Of a DNA stretch of 58,473 nt, positions 17,412 through 26,376 are shown piece after piece. Within the stretch, counting starts at the first letter, position 1. The number at the start of each line of letters is the position of its first letter. The stretch comes from Anaerolineae bacterium (GTDB taxonomy: Bacteria; Chloroflexota; Anaerolineae; B4-G1; SLSP01): the NCBI GenBank assembly GCA_026645815.1, contig JAPKMR010000022.1:1-58473 (forward strand). Direction: 5' to 3'. The notes beneath the pieces were generated by a model. The model had not been told where the DNA came from. It ran no database searches and worked only from the letters and a program-made list of their open reading frames with translations. A program made the position numbers and the translations under genes.

Positions 17412-18104
17412 ATGCCCTATATCACCGTCAAAGAGATGCCGGAAGAGGAACGCCCGCGCGAGCGACTGGCGCACGTAGGACCGCAGGCACTTTCGACCTC
17501 CGAATTACTCGCCATCATTCTCCGCACGGGGATAAAAGGTGAGAATGTGGTCGCGATGGCGAGTCGCCTGCTCGCAGCACACGGCGGATTGGCGGGCCTT
17601 TCGCGCCTGGAACTGGCACAGCTCGAGCAAACGCACGGTCTCGGACCGGCGAAGGCGGCGCAGCTCCTCGCGGCGCTGGAATTGGGACGCCGGTTGATGG
17701 CGGAGGCGCCCGAGGAACGCTTTCAGATTCGCGCACCGCAGGACGCCGCCAACATCCTCATCCCGCTTATCGGGCATCAGGAGCAGGAGCACTTTGTGGT
17801 GCTCTACCTGGATACCCGCAACCGCGTCACCGACCGGGAAGTGCTGTACAAAGGGAGCCTCAACACCTCGCTGGTGCGGATTGCGGAGGTCTTCCGCGGG
17901 GCGATACGGCGCAACTGTGCCGCCATCATCGTCGCGCACAACCATCCCAGCGGTGATCCGGGACCCTCACCGGAGGATGTCGCGCTGACCCGGCGACTGG
18001 TCGAGGCGGGAAAACTGGTGGAAGTGGATGTGCTGGACCACGTCGTGGTGGGGCAAAATCGCTTCGTGAGCCTGCGGGAGCGTGGGTTGGGATTCGAGAG
18101 CTGA
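17412..18104 (+). CDS. radC: RadC family JAB-domain protein
   Basis: A 230-residue RadC-family protein: N-terminal helix-hairpin-helix part (LSTSELLAIILRTG ... LGPAKAAQLLAALELG) and a C-terminal JAB/MPN metal domain with HNHPSGDPGPSPEDV, carrying the expected two His and Asp zinc ligands. Once tied to DNA repair, the family's biochemical role remains unclear. ATG 17412 follows AAGGAGG. It stands alone, just upstream of the T-box leader. Confidence 0.95.
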   Translation: MPYITVKEMPEEERPRERLAHVGPQALSTSELLAIILRTGIKGENVVAMASRLLAAHGGLAGLSRLELAQLEQTHGLGPAKAAQLLAALELGRRLMAEAPEERFQIRAPQDAANILIPLIGHQEQEHFVVLYLDTRNRVTDREVLYKGSLNTSLVRIAEVFRGAIRRNCAAIIVAHNHPSGDPGPSPEDVALTRRLVEAGKLVEVDVLDHVVVGQNRFVSLRERGLGFES

Positions 18105-18108
18105 GACG

Positions 18109-18130
18109 CTGAGATTTTCACCCCCGTTTT
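18109..18130 (+). repeat. Repeat tail module (copy E, partial)
   Basis: CTGAGATTTTCACCCCCG plus a T-run matches the tail module of the 106-bp repeats, truncated before the GAAACGCACCC end. Confidence 0.7.
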
Positions 18131-18139
18131 TCAGCACAC

Positions 18140-18167
18140 TTGACTTCCCGGTCGCTTATGGTTTAAT
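18140..18167 (+). promoter_or_regulatory. Promoter of the alaX-ileS operon
   Basis: TTGACT (18140-18145), 16-base spacer, TTTAAT (18162-18167) with an extended TGG just before it. Transcription should begin near 18174, at the 5' end of the T-box leader. Confidence 0.7.
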
Positions 18168-18173
18168 GACAGG

Positions 18174-18464
18174 TAAAGGCGTTGATGGAGACGAGTAGGC
18201 GTGGGGAAATGCGCCAGCGAGTCCGGGAGGGTGGAAGCCGGACGCAGGAAACCGCATCGAAAATCACTCCGGAGCCGGCATCCGAAACGCGGAAAAGCGC
18301 AAGTAAGATGACCCGGAGACCCACCGTTAGCGGGGTCGCCCATCGTCGCGGGGCAATCCGCGGGCTGTGGGGCTGAGAGGGTCCGCCGAAGCGGATCAAT
18401 CAGGGTGGTACCGCGAGAGCGTTTGGCGCTCCCGTCCCTGTGGGGGATGGGAGCGTTTTTGTTT
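18174..18464 (+). promoter_or_regulatory. T-box riboswitch, isoleucine specifier (AUC)
   Basis: The T-box sequence AGGGTGGTACCGCG is at 18402-18415, its UGGU bulge matching a tRNA ending in A-CCA, as tRNA-Ile does. Stem I carries the AGTA loop-E element (18194-18197) and, opposite it, GAAA then ATC-A at 18263-18266, giving AUC as the likely specifier codon. A terminator (18427-18464: 12-base GC-rich arms, then a TTTTTGTTT run) competes with the antiterminator. Uncharged tRNA-Ile should let transcription read into alaX and ileS. Confidence 0.93.
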
Positions 18465-18527
18465 GGAAGTGACCGGTGGCTATGAAAGCCGGGCACAATC
18501 ACGGGGTCGTAGAAGGGAAGGAGAACC

Positions 18528-19244
18528 ATGACGGACTTGCTCTATCCAACCGATAGCTATGTGCAGCGCTTCGAGGCGGTGGTGACCGAAATAGCAGAAA
18601 ACGGCGTGGCACTGGACCGCACGGCGTTCTATCCCGGCGGCGGCGGGCAGCCCTGCGATAGGGGCTGGTTGGAAGCCGAAGGAACGACATGGGCGGTAAC
18701 AAGCGTCGCCAGGGACCGGGAGACCGGGTTGGTCTGGCACACCCTCGAGGGTGAAGCGCCCAAGGTGGGGACGCGCGTGACCGGGCAACTGGATTGGGCG
18801 CGGCGCTACGCACTGATGCGCACGCACACGGCGATGCACATCCTCTGCGGCGTGATTTGGCGGGATTACGGCGCCTCCGTCACGGGCGGGAATATGGAAC
18901 CGCTGCTGGGGCGCATGGATTTCGAGTTCGAGCAGATGCACAAGGATTTGGTGCAGGAAATCGAAGCCCGCATCAACACTGAGGTTGCAGCGGCGCGCCC
19001 CTTGCATGTGCGGATTCTGCCGCGTGAGGAGGCGTTCCAGATTCCGGATCTCATCCGCACGAAGATCAACCTGCTCCCGCCGGGCATAGCAGAGGTGCGC
19101 ACGGTGGAGCTCGAGGGGCTGGATTTGCAAGCGGATGGCGGCACGCACGTCGCGAACACAAGCGAGGTCGGCGTACTGCGGATTGTGGATTACAAGAGCA
19201 AGGGCAAGATCAACAAACGCCTGGTCCTGGAATTGCAGCCTTAA
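18528..19244 (+). CDS. alaX: Alanyl-tRNA editing protein (AlaX, medium type)
   Basis: A 238-residue free-standing editing domain homologous to that of alanyl-tRNA synthetase, which hydrolyses misacylated tRNA such as Ser-tRNA-Ala. Metal motif HTAMH (near residue 100) and the GGGGQPCD glycine-rich loop are present. At the second metal motif the usual Cys of CGGTH is Asp (QADGGTHVANT). AAGGAG lies 5 bases before ATG. It is 49 bases upstream of ileS in the same T-box-controlled operon, an unusual partner, since IleRS normally misactivates valine, not serine or alanine. Confidence 0.88.
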   Translation: MTDLLYPTDSYVQRFEAVVTEIAENGVALDRTAFYPGGGGQPCDRGWLEAEGTTWAVTSVARDRETGLVWHTLEGEAPKVGTRVTGQLDWARRYALMRTHTAMHILCGVIWRDYGASVTGGNMEPLLGRMDFEFEQMHKDLVQEIEARINTEVAAARPLHVRILPREEAFQIPDLIRTKINLLPPGIAEVRTVELEGLDLQADGGTHVANTSEVGVLRIVDYKSKGKINKRLVLELQP

Positions 19245-19293
19245 GTAACAGGTTGCGAAGACGGGATTGCAGGCTAAAAGGTGGAGGTCGAAG

Positions 19294-22200
19294 ATGGGAT
19301 TCAAGCCAGTATCAAATCAAGTCAACTTTATCGCACAGGAACACGAAGTCCTGGACTTCTGGCGGCGTGTGGATGCTTTTGGCAAGCTACGCGCGCTGCG
19401 CGCGGGAGGTCCGCGCTGGTCGTTCATTGATGGGCCTATCACGGCAAACAATCCGATGGGCGTCCATCACGCCTGGGGGCGCTCGTACAAGGACCTGTGG
19501 CAGCGCTTTTGGGCGATGCGCGGCTATCAGGAGCGCTATCAGAACGGCTTCGACTGCCAGGGCCTCTGGGTAGAGGTGGAAGTCGAGAAGGAAAAGGGCT
19601 TCAAATCCAAGCGGGATATCGAAGCACACGGGTTAGCCAATTTCGTGATTGACTGCAAAGCTCGCGTGCTGCGACAGGCGGCGCGACAGACCGAGCAATC
19701 CATCCGCCTGGGCTATTGGATGGACTGGAATGACCCCGCGGCATTGTGCGGGCTTGCCGATAGCCTGCAAGCCAACCCGCAACAGCCCGTCACCTACGCG
19801 GGACCCTCAGGTCCCGTCACCGATACGGCAGAGCAACTGGTGGGGCGCCTGGGGATGCCGGAAATCGGCGGTTCGTATTTCACTTTCGCCACGGAGAACA
19901 ACACCACCATCTGGACCTTCCTCAAGAAGGTATGGGAGAAAGGCTGGCTTTACAAGGGACACGATGTAATGCCCTGGTGTTCCCGCTGCGCCACCGCCAT
20001 CAGCCAACACGAGATTGTAACCGACGGCTATCAGGAACTCACGCACGATGCGGTGGTGGCGCGCTTCCCCCTGCGCGGACGCGAGCAGGAGGCGCTGTTG
20101 GTGTGGACGACCACACCATGGACGCTCACGAGCAATGTCGCAGCGGCGGTCGGTCCGACGCTCACCTACGTCAAAGTGAAGTCGGAACGCGATGGCTGGA
20201 CTTACTACCTGGCTGAAGGTACACTCAAGACGGTGCTCAAGGGGAAATACGAGGTGCTGGCGCGACTCAAGGGCGAGGAGCTACTCGGTTGGACCTACGA
20301 TGGACCCTTCGACGAGCTGCCCGCGATTGTCGAGATGGGCGTGCCCGCCGCGCACCGCATCATCCCCTGGGACGAAGTTGGAGAGGAAGAGGGCACGGGC
20401 ATCGTCCACATCGCCCCCGGATGTGGAGCGGAGGATTTTGGGCTGGGCAGAGACCTCGGTTTACCCGCACCCGCACCCATCACGGAAGAGGGGTTGTTCC
20501 TCGAAGGCTTTGGTTGGCTCACCGGGCGCGATGTCCACGAGGTAGCGCACGCTATCTTCCACGACCTTGAGAGCAAGGGGCGCCTCTACCGCTTCGATCC
20601 CTACACGCATCGTTACCCACTGTGCTGGCGCTGCGGCACGCCGCTGGTCTTCCGTCTGGTGGATGAGTGGTTCATCAGCATGGGACCGCTCTACGACAAG
20701 CCCCGCGAGGCGCTGACGCCGGAGGAGAAAGCCGCGAGCCTGCGCTATCAGATTATGGATGTGGCTGATCAAATCACGTGGATTCCCGAATTCGGGCACG
20801 AGCGCGAACTGGATTGGCTGCGCAATATGCACGACTGGATGATCTCAAAGAAACGCTACTGGGGTCTGGCGCTGCCCATCTGGGTCTGTGACAACCCGCA
20901 CTGCAAGCATTTTGAGGTCATCGGCGATATGGAGGAGCTGCACGCGCGCGCGGTGGAGGGTTGGGACACCCTCGAGGGACACACGCCGCACCGCCCCTAT
21001 GTGGACGCGATCAAACTCGCGTGCCCCAAATGCGGTAGTCAAATGACGCGCGTCAAGGATGTGGGCAATCCCTGGCTTGATGCGGGAAGCGTCGCCTACT
21101 CCACCGTGCGCTATCGCACCGACCGGGAGTACTGGCAGAAGTGGGTGCCCGCCGCCTGGATCAGCGAATCCTTTCCAGGTCAATTCCGCAACTGGTTCTA
21201 CAGCCTCATCACCATGAGCACGGTCTTCGAGCAGATTCCACCCGCGAAAGTCGTCCATGGCTACGCGCTGCTGTTCGCCGAGGATGGACGGCAGATGCAC
21301 AAATCCTGGGGCAACGCCATCTGGTTCGACGATGCCGCCGAGCAGATGGGCGTGGATACCATGCGCTGGATGTACCTAAACCAGAAGTTAGACCAGAATC
21401 TGCTCTTTGGCTACAAGGGCGCGGATGACGTGCGGCGCCGCTTCGTCATCCCACTGTGGAACGTCTACGCCTTCTTCGTGAATTATGCGCGGATTGACAA
21501 CTGGACACCCTCGGTGGAGCTGTTGGATAATCCCGGTTCGCTCGTGGAAGGCGAGCCGAATATCTGGGCGCCGTGGACGGCAGATGCCGCGCCGACGGTG
21601 CTCGATAAGTGGATCATCGCCCGCCTGCGCGAGACCATCACCGTGATGACGGCGGGCTACGAGAGCTATATTCCGCTCAACGTGGCGCAGCCCGCGGAAG
21701 CCTTCCTCGATGATGTGAGCAACTGGTACGTGCGGCGCAGTCGTCGCCGGTTCTGGAGCAAGCAGGGTGCCAGCGCGGAAAGCGATGCCGACAAGCAAGC
21801 GGCTTACGAGACGCTCTACACCGTGCTGGTGACCTTTGCGAAGCTGCTCGCGCCGGTCATGCCCTTCATCACCGAGGTGATGTACCAGAATCTCGTGCGC
21901 GCGGTGGATGAGACGGCGCCGGAGAGCGTTCATCACTGCCTGTTCCCTACGGCAGAGCCATTGAGTGCACCGGAGCAGGTGCTGGTGGATGCAATGACAG
22001 CGGTACGGCAGGCAGCGACGCTGGGACACTCGGTGCGCGCGGCGGGCAACCTCAAGGTACGGCAACCACTGGCGCGCGCGCTCATCGCCGCCGACCCACG
22101 GCGGCGCGAGGTGCTCAGCAAATTGCTCGATCTGCTTGCCGACGAGCTGAACGTCAAAGAAGTGGCTTTCGTTTACGAGGAGGGCGAACTGGTGAATTAC

Positions 22201-22728
22201 CAGCTGCTCCCACTGAACAAGGTGCTGGGACCTAAGTTTGGGCAACGCTTCCCTCTGGTACGCAAGGCGCTCAACGCCCTCCATGCCCCGCGGGCAGTGG
22301 GGCAACTCCATGCCGGAGAAGCGCTTCAGCTCACGCTAGAAGATGGCAGCACTGCCGAACTACACCCCGACGAGGTGCTGGTGCAGACGCAAGCCCGCGA
22401 GGGCTACGGCGTCGCGGGCGAGGGCGGGTTGGTTGTGGCGCTCGATACCGCGCTCACGCAGGCGCTGGAACAGGAAGGCCTGGCGCGAGAGATCATCCGC
22501 CGGGTGCAGGATCTGCGCAAGCAAGCGGATTATGACCTGACCGACCGCATCACCGTGCAATACTATACAGAGGGGCAACTGGCGGAAGCCATTGCGGCTT
22601 TCCGCGATGTCATCGCTGCTGAGGTGCTAGCAGATGCAGTTGAAATGGCAAACACGCCCGCGGGCGACAAGGCACTTGAGGACACGGTCGAAGGGGAGCG
22701 ATTGCTCATCGCCGTGCGCAGGGGATAG
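19294..22728 (+). CDS. ileS: Isoleucyl-tRNA synthetase, variant signature
   Basis: A 1,144-residue class I synthetase; IleRS by its overall organisation, by the eukaryote-like (IleS2) layout and by the AUC T-box upstream. Zinc-type motifs CSRCATAISQHE, CWRCGTPLVFR and CPKCGSQMTRV, plus GNPWLDAGSVAYS and FPGQFRNWFYS, are IleRS-like. Two hallmarks are altered: HIGH appears as HHAW (in NNPMGVHHAWGRS, near residue 55) and KMSKS as QMHKS (near residue 670). ATG 19294 is preferred over an in-frame TTG at 19267 because GGTGGAGG lies 6 bases upstream. Function as the cell's IleRS is inferred. Confidence 0.85.
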   Translation: MGFKPVSNQVNFIAQEHEVLDFWRRVDAFGKLRALRAGGPRWSFIDGPITANNPMGVHHAWGRSYKDLWQRFWAMRGYQERYQNGFDCQGLWVEVEVEKEKGFKSKRDIEAHGLANFVIDCKARVLRQAARQTEQSIRLGYWMDWNDPAALCGLADSLQANPQQPVTYAGPSGPVTDTAEQLVGRLGMPEIGGSYFTFATENNTTIWTFLKKVWEKGWLYKGHDVMPWCSRCATAISQHEIVTDGYQELTHDAVVARFPLRGREQEALLVWTTTPWTLTSNVAAAVGPTLTYVKVKSERDGWTYYLAEGTLKTVLKGKYEVLARLKGEELLGWTYDGPFDELPAIVEMGVPAAHRIIPWDEVGEEEGTGIVHIAPGCGAEDFGLGRDLGLPAPAPITEEGLFLEGFGWLTGRDVHEVAHAIFHDLESKGRLYRFDPYTHRYPLCWRCGTPLVFRLVDEWFISMGPLYDKPREALTPEEKAASLRYQIMDVADQITWIPEFGHERELDWLRNMHDWMISKKRYWGLALPIWVCDNPHCKHFEVIGDMEELHARAVEGWDTLEGHTPHRPYVDAIKLACPKCGSQMTRVKDVGNPWLDAGSVAYSTVRYRTDREYWQKWVPAAWISESFPGQFRNWFYSLITMSTVFEQIPPAKVVHGYALLFAEDGRQMHKSWGNAIWFDDAAEQMGVDTMRWMYLNQKLDQNLLFGYKGADDVRRRFVIPLWNVYAFFVNYARIDNWTPSVELLDNPGSLVEGEPNIWAPWTADAAPTVLDKWIIARLRETITVMTAGYESYIPLNVAQPAEAFLDDVSNWYVRRSRRRFWSKQGASAESDADKQAAYETLYTVLVTFAKLLAPVMPFITEVMYQNLVRAVDETAPESVHHCLFPTAEPLSAPEQVLVDAMTAVRQAATLGHSVRAAGNLKVRQPLARALIAADPRRREVLSKLLDLLADELNVKEVAFVYEEGELVNYQLLPLNKVLGPKFGQRFPLVRKALNALHAPRAVGQLHAGEALQLTLEDGSTAELHPDEVLVQTQAREGYGVAGEGGLVVALDTALTQALEQEGLAREIIRRVQDLRKQADYDLTDRITVQYYTEGQLAEAIAAFRDVIAAEVLADAVEMANTPAGDKALEDTVEGERLLIAVRRG

Positions 22729-22763
22729 CCTACACTCCCGAAATCAGGCGCGCAGAGAGCATT

Positions 22764-22810
22764 GTTGATGACAGAAATCGCGCTATGCTCGCTCCATTTC
22801 TGTCATCAAC
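22764..22810. terminator. Hairpin between ileS and a secreted protein gene
   Basis: A 15-bp perfect stem (22764-22778 with 22796-22810) with a 17-base loop in the gap between convergent genes. No U-run follows, so its role as terminator is tentative. Confidence 0.45.
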
Positions 22811-22856
22811 CTGCTTCGAAAGCCCTGAAAGGGCGCCAGGAGCGCCGCACCAACGC

Positions 22857-24008
22857 CTACGGGGTGATGACCAGTGAGACATCATCCCAGTAGGCGTCTT
22901 CATGCTTATTGCCCCATTTGGCCTCGGAGAGCAGGAAGACCGTGATGCGACCCTCTTGCCCGACCGTCGTTTCCACAGGACCCACCAGGCCAAAGACATC
23001 GTAGATATAAGCCATGTCGCTCCAGATGATATTGCTGGACCAGGGGTTTGAGCCGCCAGTAGGGTCAATACCCACCTTGAAACCAAACTGATAGGGATCG
23101 TCCCCGCATGAGAGAGCACCGGTATCATCTCGATTGCATGACCATGCATGCGCATAGGCGCTCAGCGTCGCCTGCGAACCGGCAGGAAGATTCGCCACCG
23201 TCTGGTACACGCCGCCGCGATGGGGACGCCAGAACGTGAAGAATTTCAACGCCCAACCTCCGCTGCGGACCCGAGGCACCGGTTCCACGAAATATCCGGT
23301 AAATGGAATCGGCATCACCTCCGGGCGTCCCCGCCCTTCCGTCTCTTCCCACCAGGTGACCCAACCCTCGGGGGTCATAATGTTATCCCACTCACTGCCG
23401 TCGAAGGTATCATGCGTTATCCCGCCGGCTTCGGTGATGCCCTCAAAACCAGGGTTCAGCAGAGCATCAGCGATGGGAGGCAAAACGGGGTTTACATCCG
23501 TCGCTTGATTGTTGGCCCAATTGGGGTCGTAAGCCCCACCGGGAAGAATGGCAACCGCAGTTTGCAACGACCCTGTAAAACTCTGATCAACCGTGGCTAC
23601 AATGGTGAGCGTTGCTCGACCGCCGGCAGCGAGAGCCACGCCCTGCCACACACCCGTCACCGGATCAAAGACACCGGTACTGGGCACGAAAATGGGATTG
23701 AGCAGAGCCGTGGGCAAGGTCTGCGTGAGCGTCACAGCTGGGGAGGTCGCCGGACCGATGTTAGAAACCGTCACCGTGTAAATGATTGCTGCACCGGCAA
23801 CATAGGGTTTGGGCAAGCTGGTGAGGCTTAGCGCAAGATCCGCCGACGGTAACGGTCTGAAAACCAAAGGCAGATACACAAAATGGTCAAAATCAGGTTC
23901 CGCGTTCTGCGGGACCTCAGCCCTGATAAGACTCGCGCTACTCCCAAACAACAGAGTACCTAGAAACCACACGATAATCAGTAACCTGAGATGGAGTTTT
24001 TGCGACAT
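22857..24008 (-). CDS. Secreted DUF11-repeat protein
   Basis: A 383-residue exported protein. Signal peptide (LLIIVWFLGTLLFGSS...RA), then a VYLPLVFR motif near residue 43, one DUF11 repeat (about 55-165: ADLALSLTSLPKPYVAGAAI, ITYTVTVSNIGPATSPAVTL), and an uncharacterised C-terminal part (about 175-383) rich in Trp, Asp and Gly and containing FTFWRPHRGGVYQTV, resembling a carbohydrate-binding fold but not identified. ATG 24008 is preferred, as GAGGAG precedes it. Likely a cell-surface or adhesion protein. Monocistronic. Confidence 0.75.
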   Translation of the reverse strand: MSQKLHLRLLIIVWFLGTLLFGSSASLIRAEVPQNAEPDFDHFVYLPLVFRPLPSADLALSLTSLPKPYVAGAAIIYTVTVSNIGPATSPAVTLTQTLPTALLNPIFVPSTGVFDPVTGVWQGVALAAGGRATLTIVATVDQSFTGSLQTAVAILPGGAYDPNWANNQATDVNPVLPPIADALLNPGFEGITEAGGITHDTFDGSEWDNIMTPEGWVTWWEETEGRGRPEVMPIPFTGYFVEPVPRVRSGGWALKFFTFWRPHRGGVYQTVANLPAGSQATLSAYAHAWSCNRDDTGALSCGDDPYQFGFKVGIDPTGGSNPWSSNIIWSDMAYIYDVFGLVGPVETTVGQEGRITVFLLSEAKWGNKHEDAYWDDVSLVITP

Positions 24009-24151
24009 CGTCTCCTCACTATGATGATAAGTACTTGCGAAGATACCAGGAAATGATCTCAAAAACCCCATGGTTAGCCAGGGGTCTTCTCCTGTGCAAA
24101 TTATAGGTGAAGCCTGTTTTCACACAAATGCTGGCATGGTGCGGGCTTCAT

Positions 24152-24160
24152 GGTACAATC
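24152..24160 (+). promoter_or_regulatory. Extended -10 promoter element before rfbB
   Basis: TGG followed by TACAAT (24155-24160), an extended -10 about 80 bases before the start codon. No clear -35. Confidence 0.4.
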
Positions 24161-24241
24161 CTGGTTGCTGGTTGCAAGACATCGGATAAGGAAAAAACAG
24201 GTAAAACGCAACCAGAAACCAGACCTGCAAGGAGATAACCT

Positions 24242-25267
24242 ATGCGCCGTTTGATGGTCACCGGTGGAGCCGGGTTCATCGGCTCCAATTTCGTCCGCTA
24301 CATGCTGGAAAAATATCCGGATACCTTCATCCTGGTCTACGACAAACTCACCTACGCCGGACGGATGGAGAACCTGGAGGATATCGCCGAGAATTTCGCC
24401 GGACGCTATACGTTCATCAAGGGCGATATCTGTGACGCAACCGCAGTGGATGCGGCAGTGCAAAACTACGCGATTGATACCATCGTCAATTTCGCCGCCG
24501 AGACTCATGTAGACCGCTCGCTCATGGAACCTGGCTCCTTCATCCAGACGGATGTCTACGGCACGTTTGTACTGCTGGAAGCTGCGAAGAAATTCGGCCT
24601 GGAGCGCTATCACCAAATCAGCACCGATGAGGTCTACGGGCAAGTGCTCACGGGGAGATCCACCGAGAAGGATCAATTGGAGCCACGCAGCCCCTACTCC
24701 GCAAGCAAGACCGGCGGCGACTTGATGGTCCTGGCTTACTGGGAGTCTTGGCGGTTGCCCGTAACCATCACGCGGGGCTCCAATAACGTCGGTCCGTATC
24801 AGTATCCGGAAAAGGTCGTGCCACTCTTTGCCACCAACGCCATAGATAACCAACCCCTGCCGGTATATGGCGATGGCTTGCAGATGCGCGATTACCAATA
24901 CGTACTGGATCACTGCGAGGGCATTGACGTGGTACTGCACAAGGGCATGTTGGGCGAAATCTACAACGTAGGCACCGGCGAGGAAATGACAAACATCGAG
25001 ATGACGAAACTGGTGCTGGCGACCCTGGGCAAACCGGAGAGCCTCATCAAGCATGTGGAAGACCGCGCCGGGCACGACCGCCGCTATGCGCTGGACGTGA
25101 GCAAGCTCCGCGCGCTGGGCTGGGAAAGCCGGCATAGCTGCGCCCAAGCCGTGGAAAAGACGGTGCGCTGGTACGCAGAAAACGAGCACTGGTGGCGCCC
25201 CATCAAGAGCGGAGCCTTGTACAAAGATTACTACGCCCAACAATACGGCAAGCGCTTGAGCGAGTAA
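24242..25267 (+). CDS. rfbB: dTDP-glucose 4,6-dehydratase family protein
   Basis: A 341-residue short-chain dehydrogenase/reductase of the extended type. NAD site TGGAGFIGS near residue 7, STDEVYG (active-site Thr-Asp-Glu) and YSASK (YxxxK) near residue 155 all match dTDP-D-glucose 4,6-dehydratase, which makes 4-keto-6-deoxyglucose for rhamnose and other deoxysugars. AAGGAG lies 9 bases before ATG. The other rhamnose genes (rmlA, C, D) are absent here. It precedes a TtcA-like gene with a 61-base gap. Confidence 0.93.
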   Translation: MRRLMVTGGAGFIGSNFVRYMLEKYPDTFILVYDKLTYAGRMENLEDIAENFAGRYTFIKGDICDATAVDAAVQNYAIDTIVNFAAETHVDRSLMEPGSFIQTDVYGTFVLLEAAKKFGLERYHQISTDEVYGQVLTGRSTEKDQLEPRSPYSASKTGGDLMVLAYWESWRLPVTITRGSNNVGPYQYPEKVVPLFATNAIDNQPLPVYGDGLQMRDYQYVLDHCEGIDVVLHKGMLGEIYNVGTGEEMTNIEMTKLVLATLGKPESLIKHVEDRAGHDRRYALDVSKLRALGWESRHSCAQAVEKTVRWYAENEHWWRPIKSGALYKDYYAQQYGKRLSE

Positions 25268-25328
25268 GCGAAATCGCGGGTGAATGAATAAGCGCCTGTG
25301 CGCTGGATCATCTCCCAGGCCGATTACC

Positions 25329-26063
25329 ATGGCGACACCAGAGAGCATCGCCCATTATCTGCTACGCTCCGTGAGGCGCGCAGTGCGCGAGTTTGCGCTT
25401 ATCGCGCCGGGAGACCGCATTGCCGTGGGGGTCTCCGGTGGGAAGGATAGCCGTGCGCTGCTCGAGCTGCTGGCGCACGGCGAAGCGATTTCCGGAGATG
25501 GCAGTTATGAGCTGGTAGCGATTCACGTAGAGACCGCGAGCGCGGGTCTGCCGGATCAACGACCCGCGCTCGAAGCTTGGTTTCAGGCGCTGAACGTCCC
25601 CCACGAAATCACCTCGCTGGAGCTGCCCCCGAGTGAATCTCTGCCCCTGGATTGCTTCCGCTGCACACAACTGCGCCGCAAAGCGCTCTTTCGCGCCGCC
25701 GCGCGGTTGGGTTGCAATAAGGTCGCCTACGGGCACCATGCCGATGATGCCGCAGTCACCACACTGCTCAGCATCCTCTACAAGGGGCAGGTAGAGAGGC
25801 TCGCACCCCGTCGGGAATACTTCGCGGGGCAGCTCACGCTCATTCGCCCGCTGATTTACGTGACGGAAGCGGAAATCCGGCGCTACGCGCGGGCCCGTGA
25901 ATGGGAGTTCCCGCCGGAGCTGGAGTGCCCGCGCAAGAATGACGCCCGAAGGGACAAGGTTGAGCGCTTTCTGGTTACCTTCAACCGGCGGGAGCGCGAG
26001 CAGATTCGCGCCAACCTGGCACGATTAAGCATACAGGGGAGAGAAACCTATGGAGAACAATGA
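25329..26063 (+). CDS. TtcA-family tRNA thiolation ATPase
   Basis: A 244-residue PP-loop ATPase. SGGKDS near residue 38 is the ATP-binding P-loop; CFRC (CxxC) and GHHADDAAVTTLL match the TtcA/TtuA group, Fe-S enzymes that put sulfur on tRNA cytidine 32 or uridine 54. The third conserved Cys (ELECPRKN) is present near residue 200. Start choice is uncertain: ATG 25329 begins MATPES, while ATG 25284 would add 15 residues; neither has a strong ribosome site. Its stop overlaps the start of the KptA-domain gene by 14 bases. Confidence 0.82.
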   Translation: MATPESIAHYLLRSVRRAVREFALIAPGDRIAVGVSGGKDSRALLELLAHGEAISGDGSYELVAIHVETASAGLPDQRPALEAWFQALNVPHEITSLELPPSESLPLDCFRCTQLRRKALFRAAARLGCNKVAYGHHADDAAVTTLLSILYKGQVERLAPRREYFAGQLTLIRPLIYVTEAEIRRYARAREWEFPPELECPRKNDARRDKVERFLVTFNRREREQIRANLARLSIQGRETYGEQ

Positions 26064-26361
26064 GGCGCCCCAGGAAAATACCGGACTTTCCCCGCGCCTG
26101 GTCAGGTTGAGCAAATTCCTGGCGCTGCTGCTGGTTCACCGCTCGGCGCGCTTCCCCATTCCCATGGATGAGGAGGGCTATGCGAGCCTGGATCAGGTGT
26201 TGCGCATCCTCAAAGGGCTGCCCAACTTCCGGTGGGCGGGACGTGGGGATGTGGAAACAGTCGTCCATACGCCGGGGCGGCGCCGCTTCGAGATTGACGG
26301 CGAGGGCATTCGAATTCGCGCACTCCGCGGGCACGAAAAACCGGAACCAACAGAGGACTAG
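26050..26361 (+). CDS. Lone N-terminal domain of RNA 2'-phosphotransferase (KptA/Tpt1)
   Basis: A 103-residue protein matching only the N-terminal winged-helix half of KptA/Tpt1, with LSKFLALLLVH, PMDEEGYASLDQVL and IRIRALRGH. Full KptA is about 180 residues; the C-terminal ADP-ribosyltransferase-like half is missing, and the usual Arg-His of the N-lobe is Val-His. The stop at 26359-26361 lies only 15 bases from the convergent MFS gene, so this is not a gene cut short by the window. It overlaps the TtcA-like gene by 14 bases and is therefore translationally coupled. An RNA-binding or regulatory partner is likely; catalysis is not. Confidence 0.75.
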   Translation: MENNEAPQENTGLSPRLVRLSKFLALLLVHRSARFPIPMDEEGYASLDQVLRILKGLPNFRWAGRGDVETVVHTPGRRRFEIDGEGIRIRALRGHEKPEPTED

Positions 26362-26376
26362 CAAACGGAGCGCGCC

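Noticed and set aside
24101..25348. 415-residue open frame opposite rfbB
   Set aside because: The plus-strand frame encodes a clear dehydratase with intact motifs; the minus frame has no family features or ribosome site.
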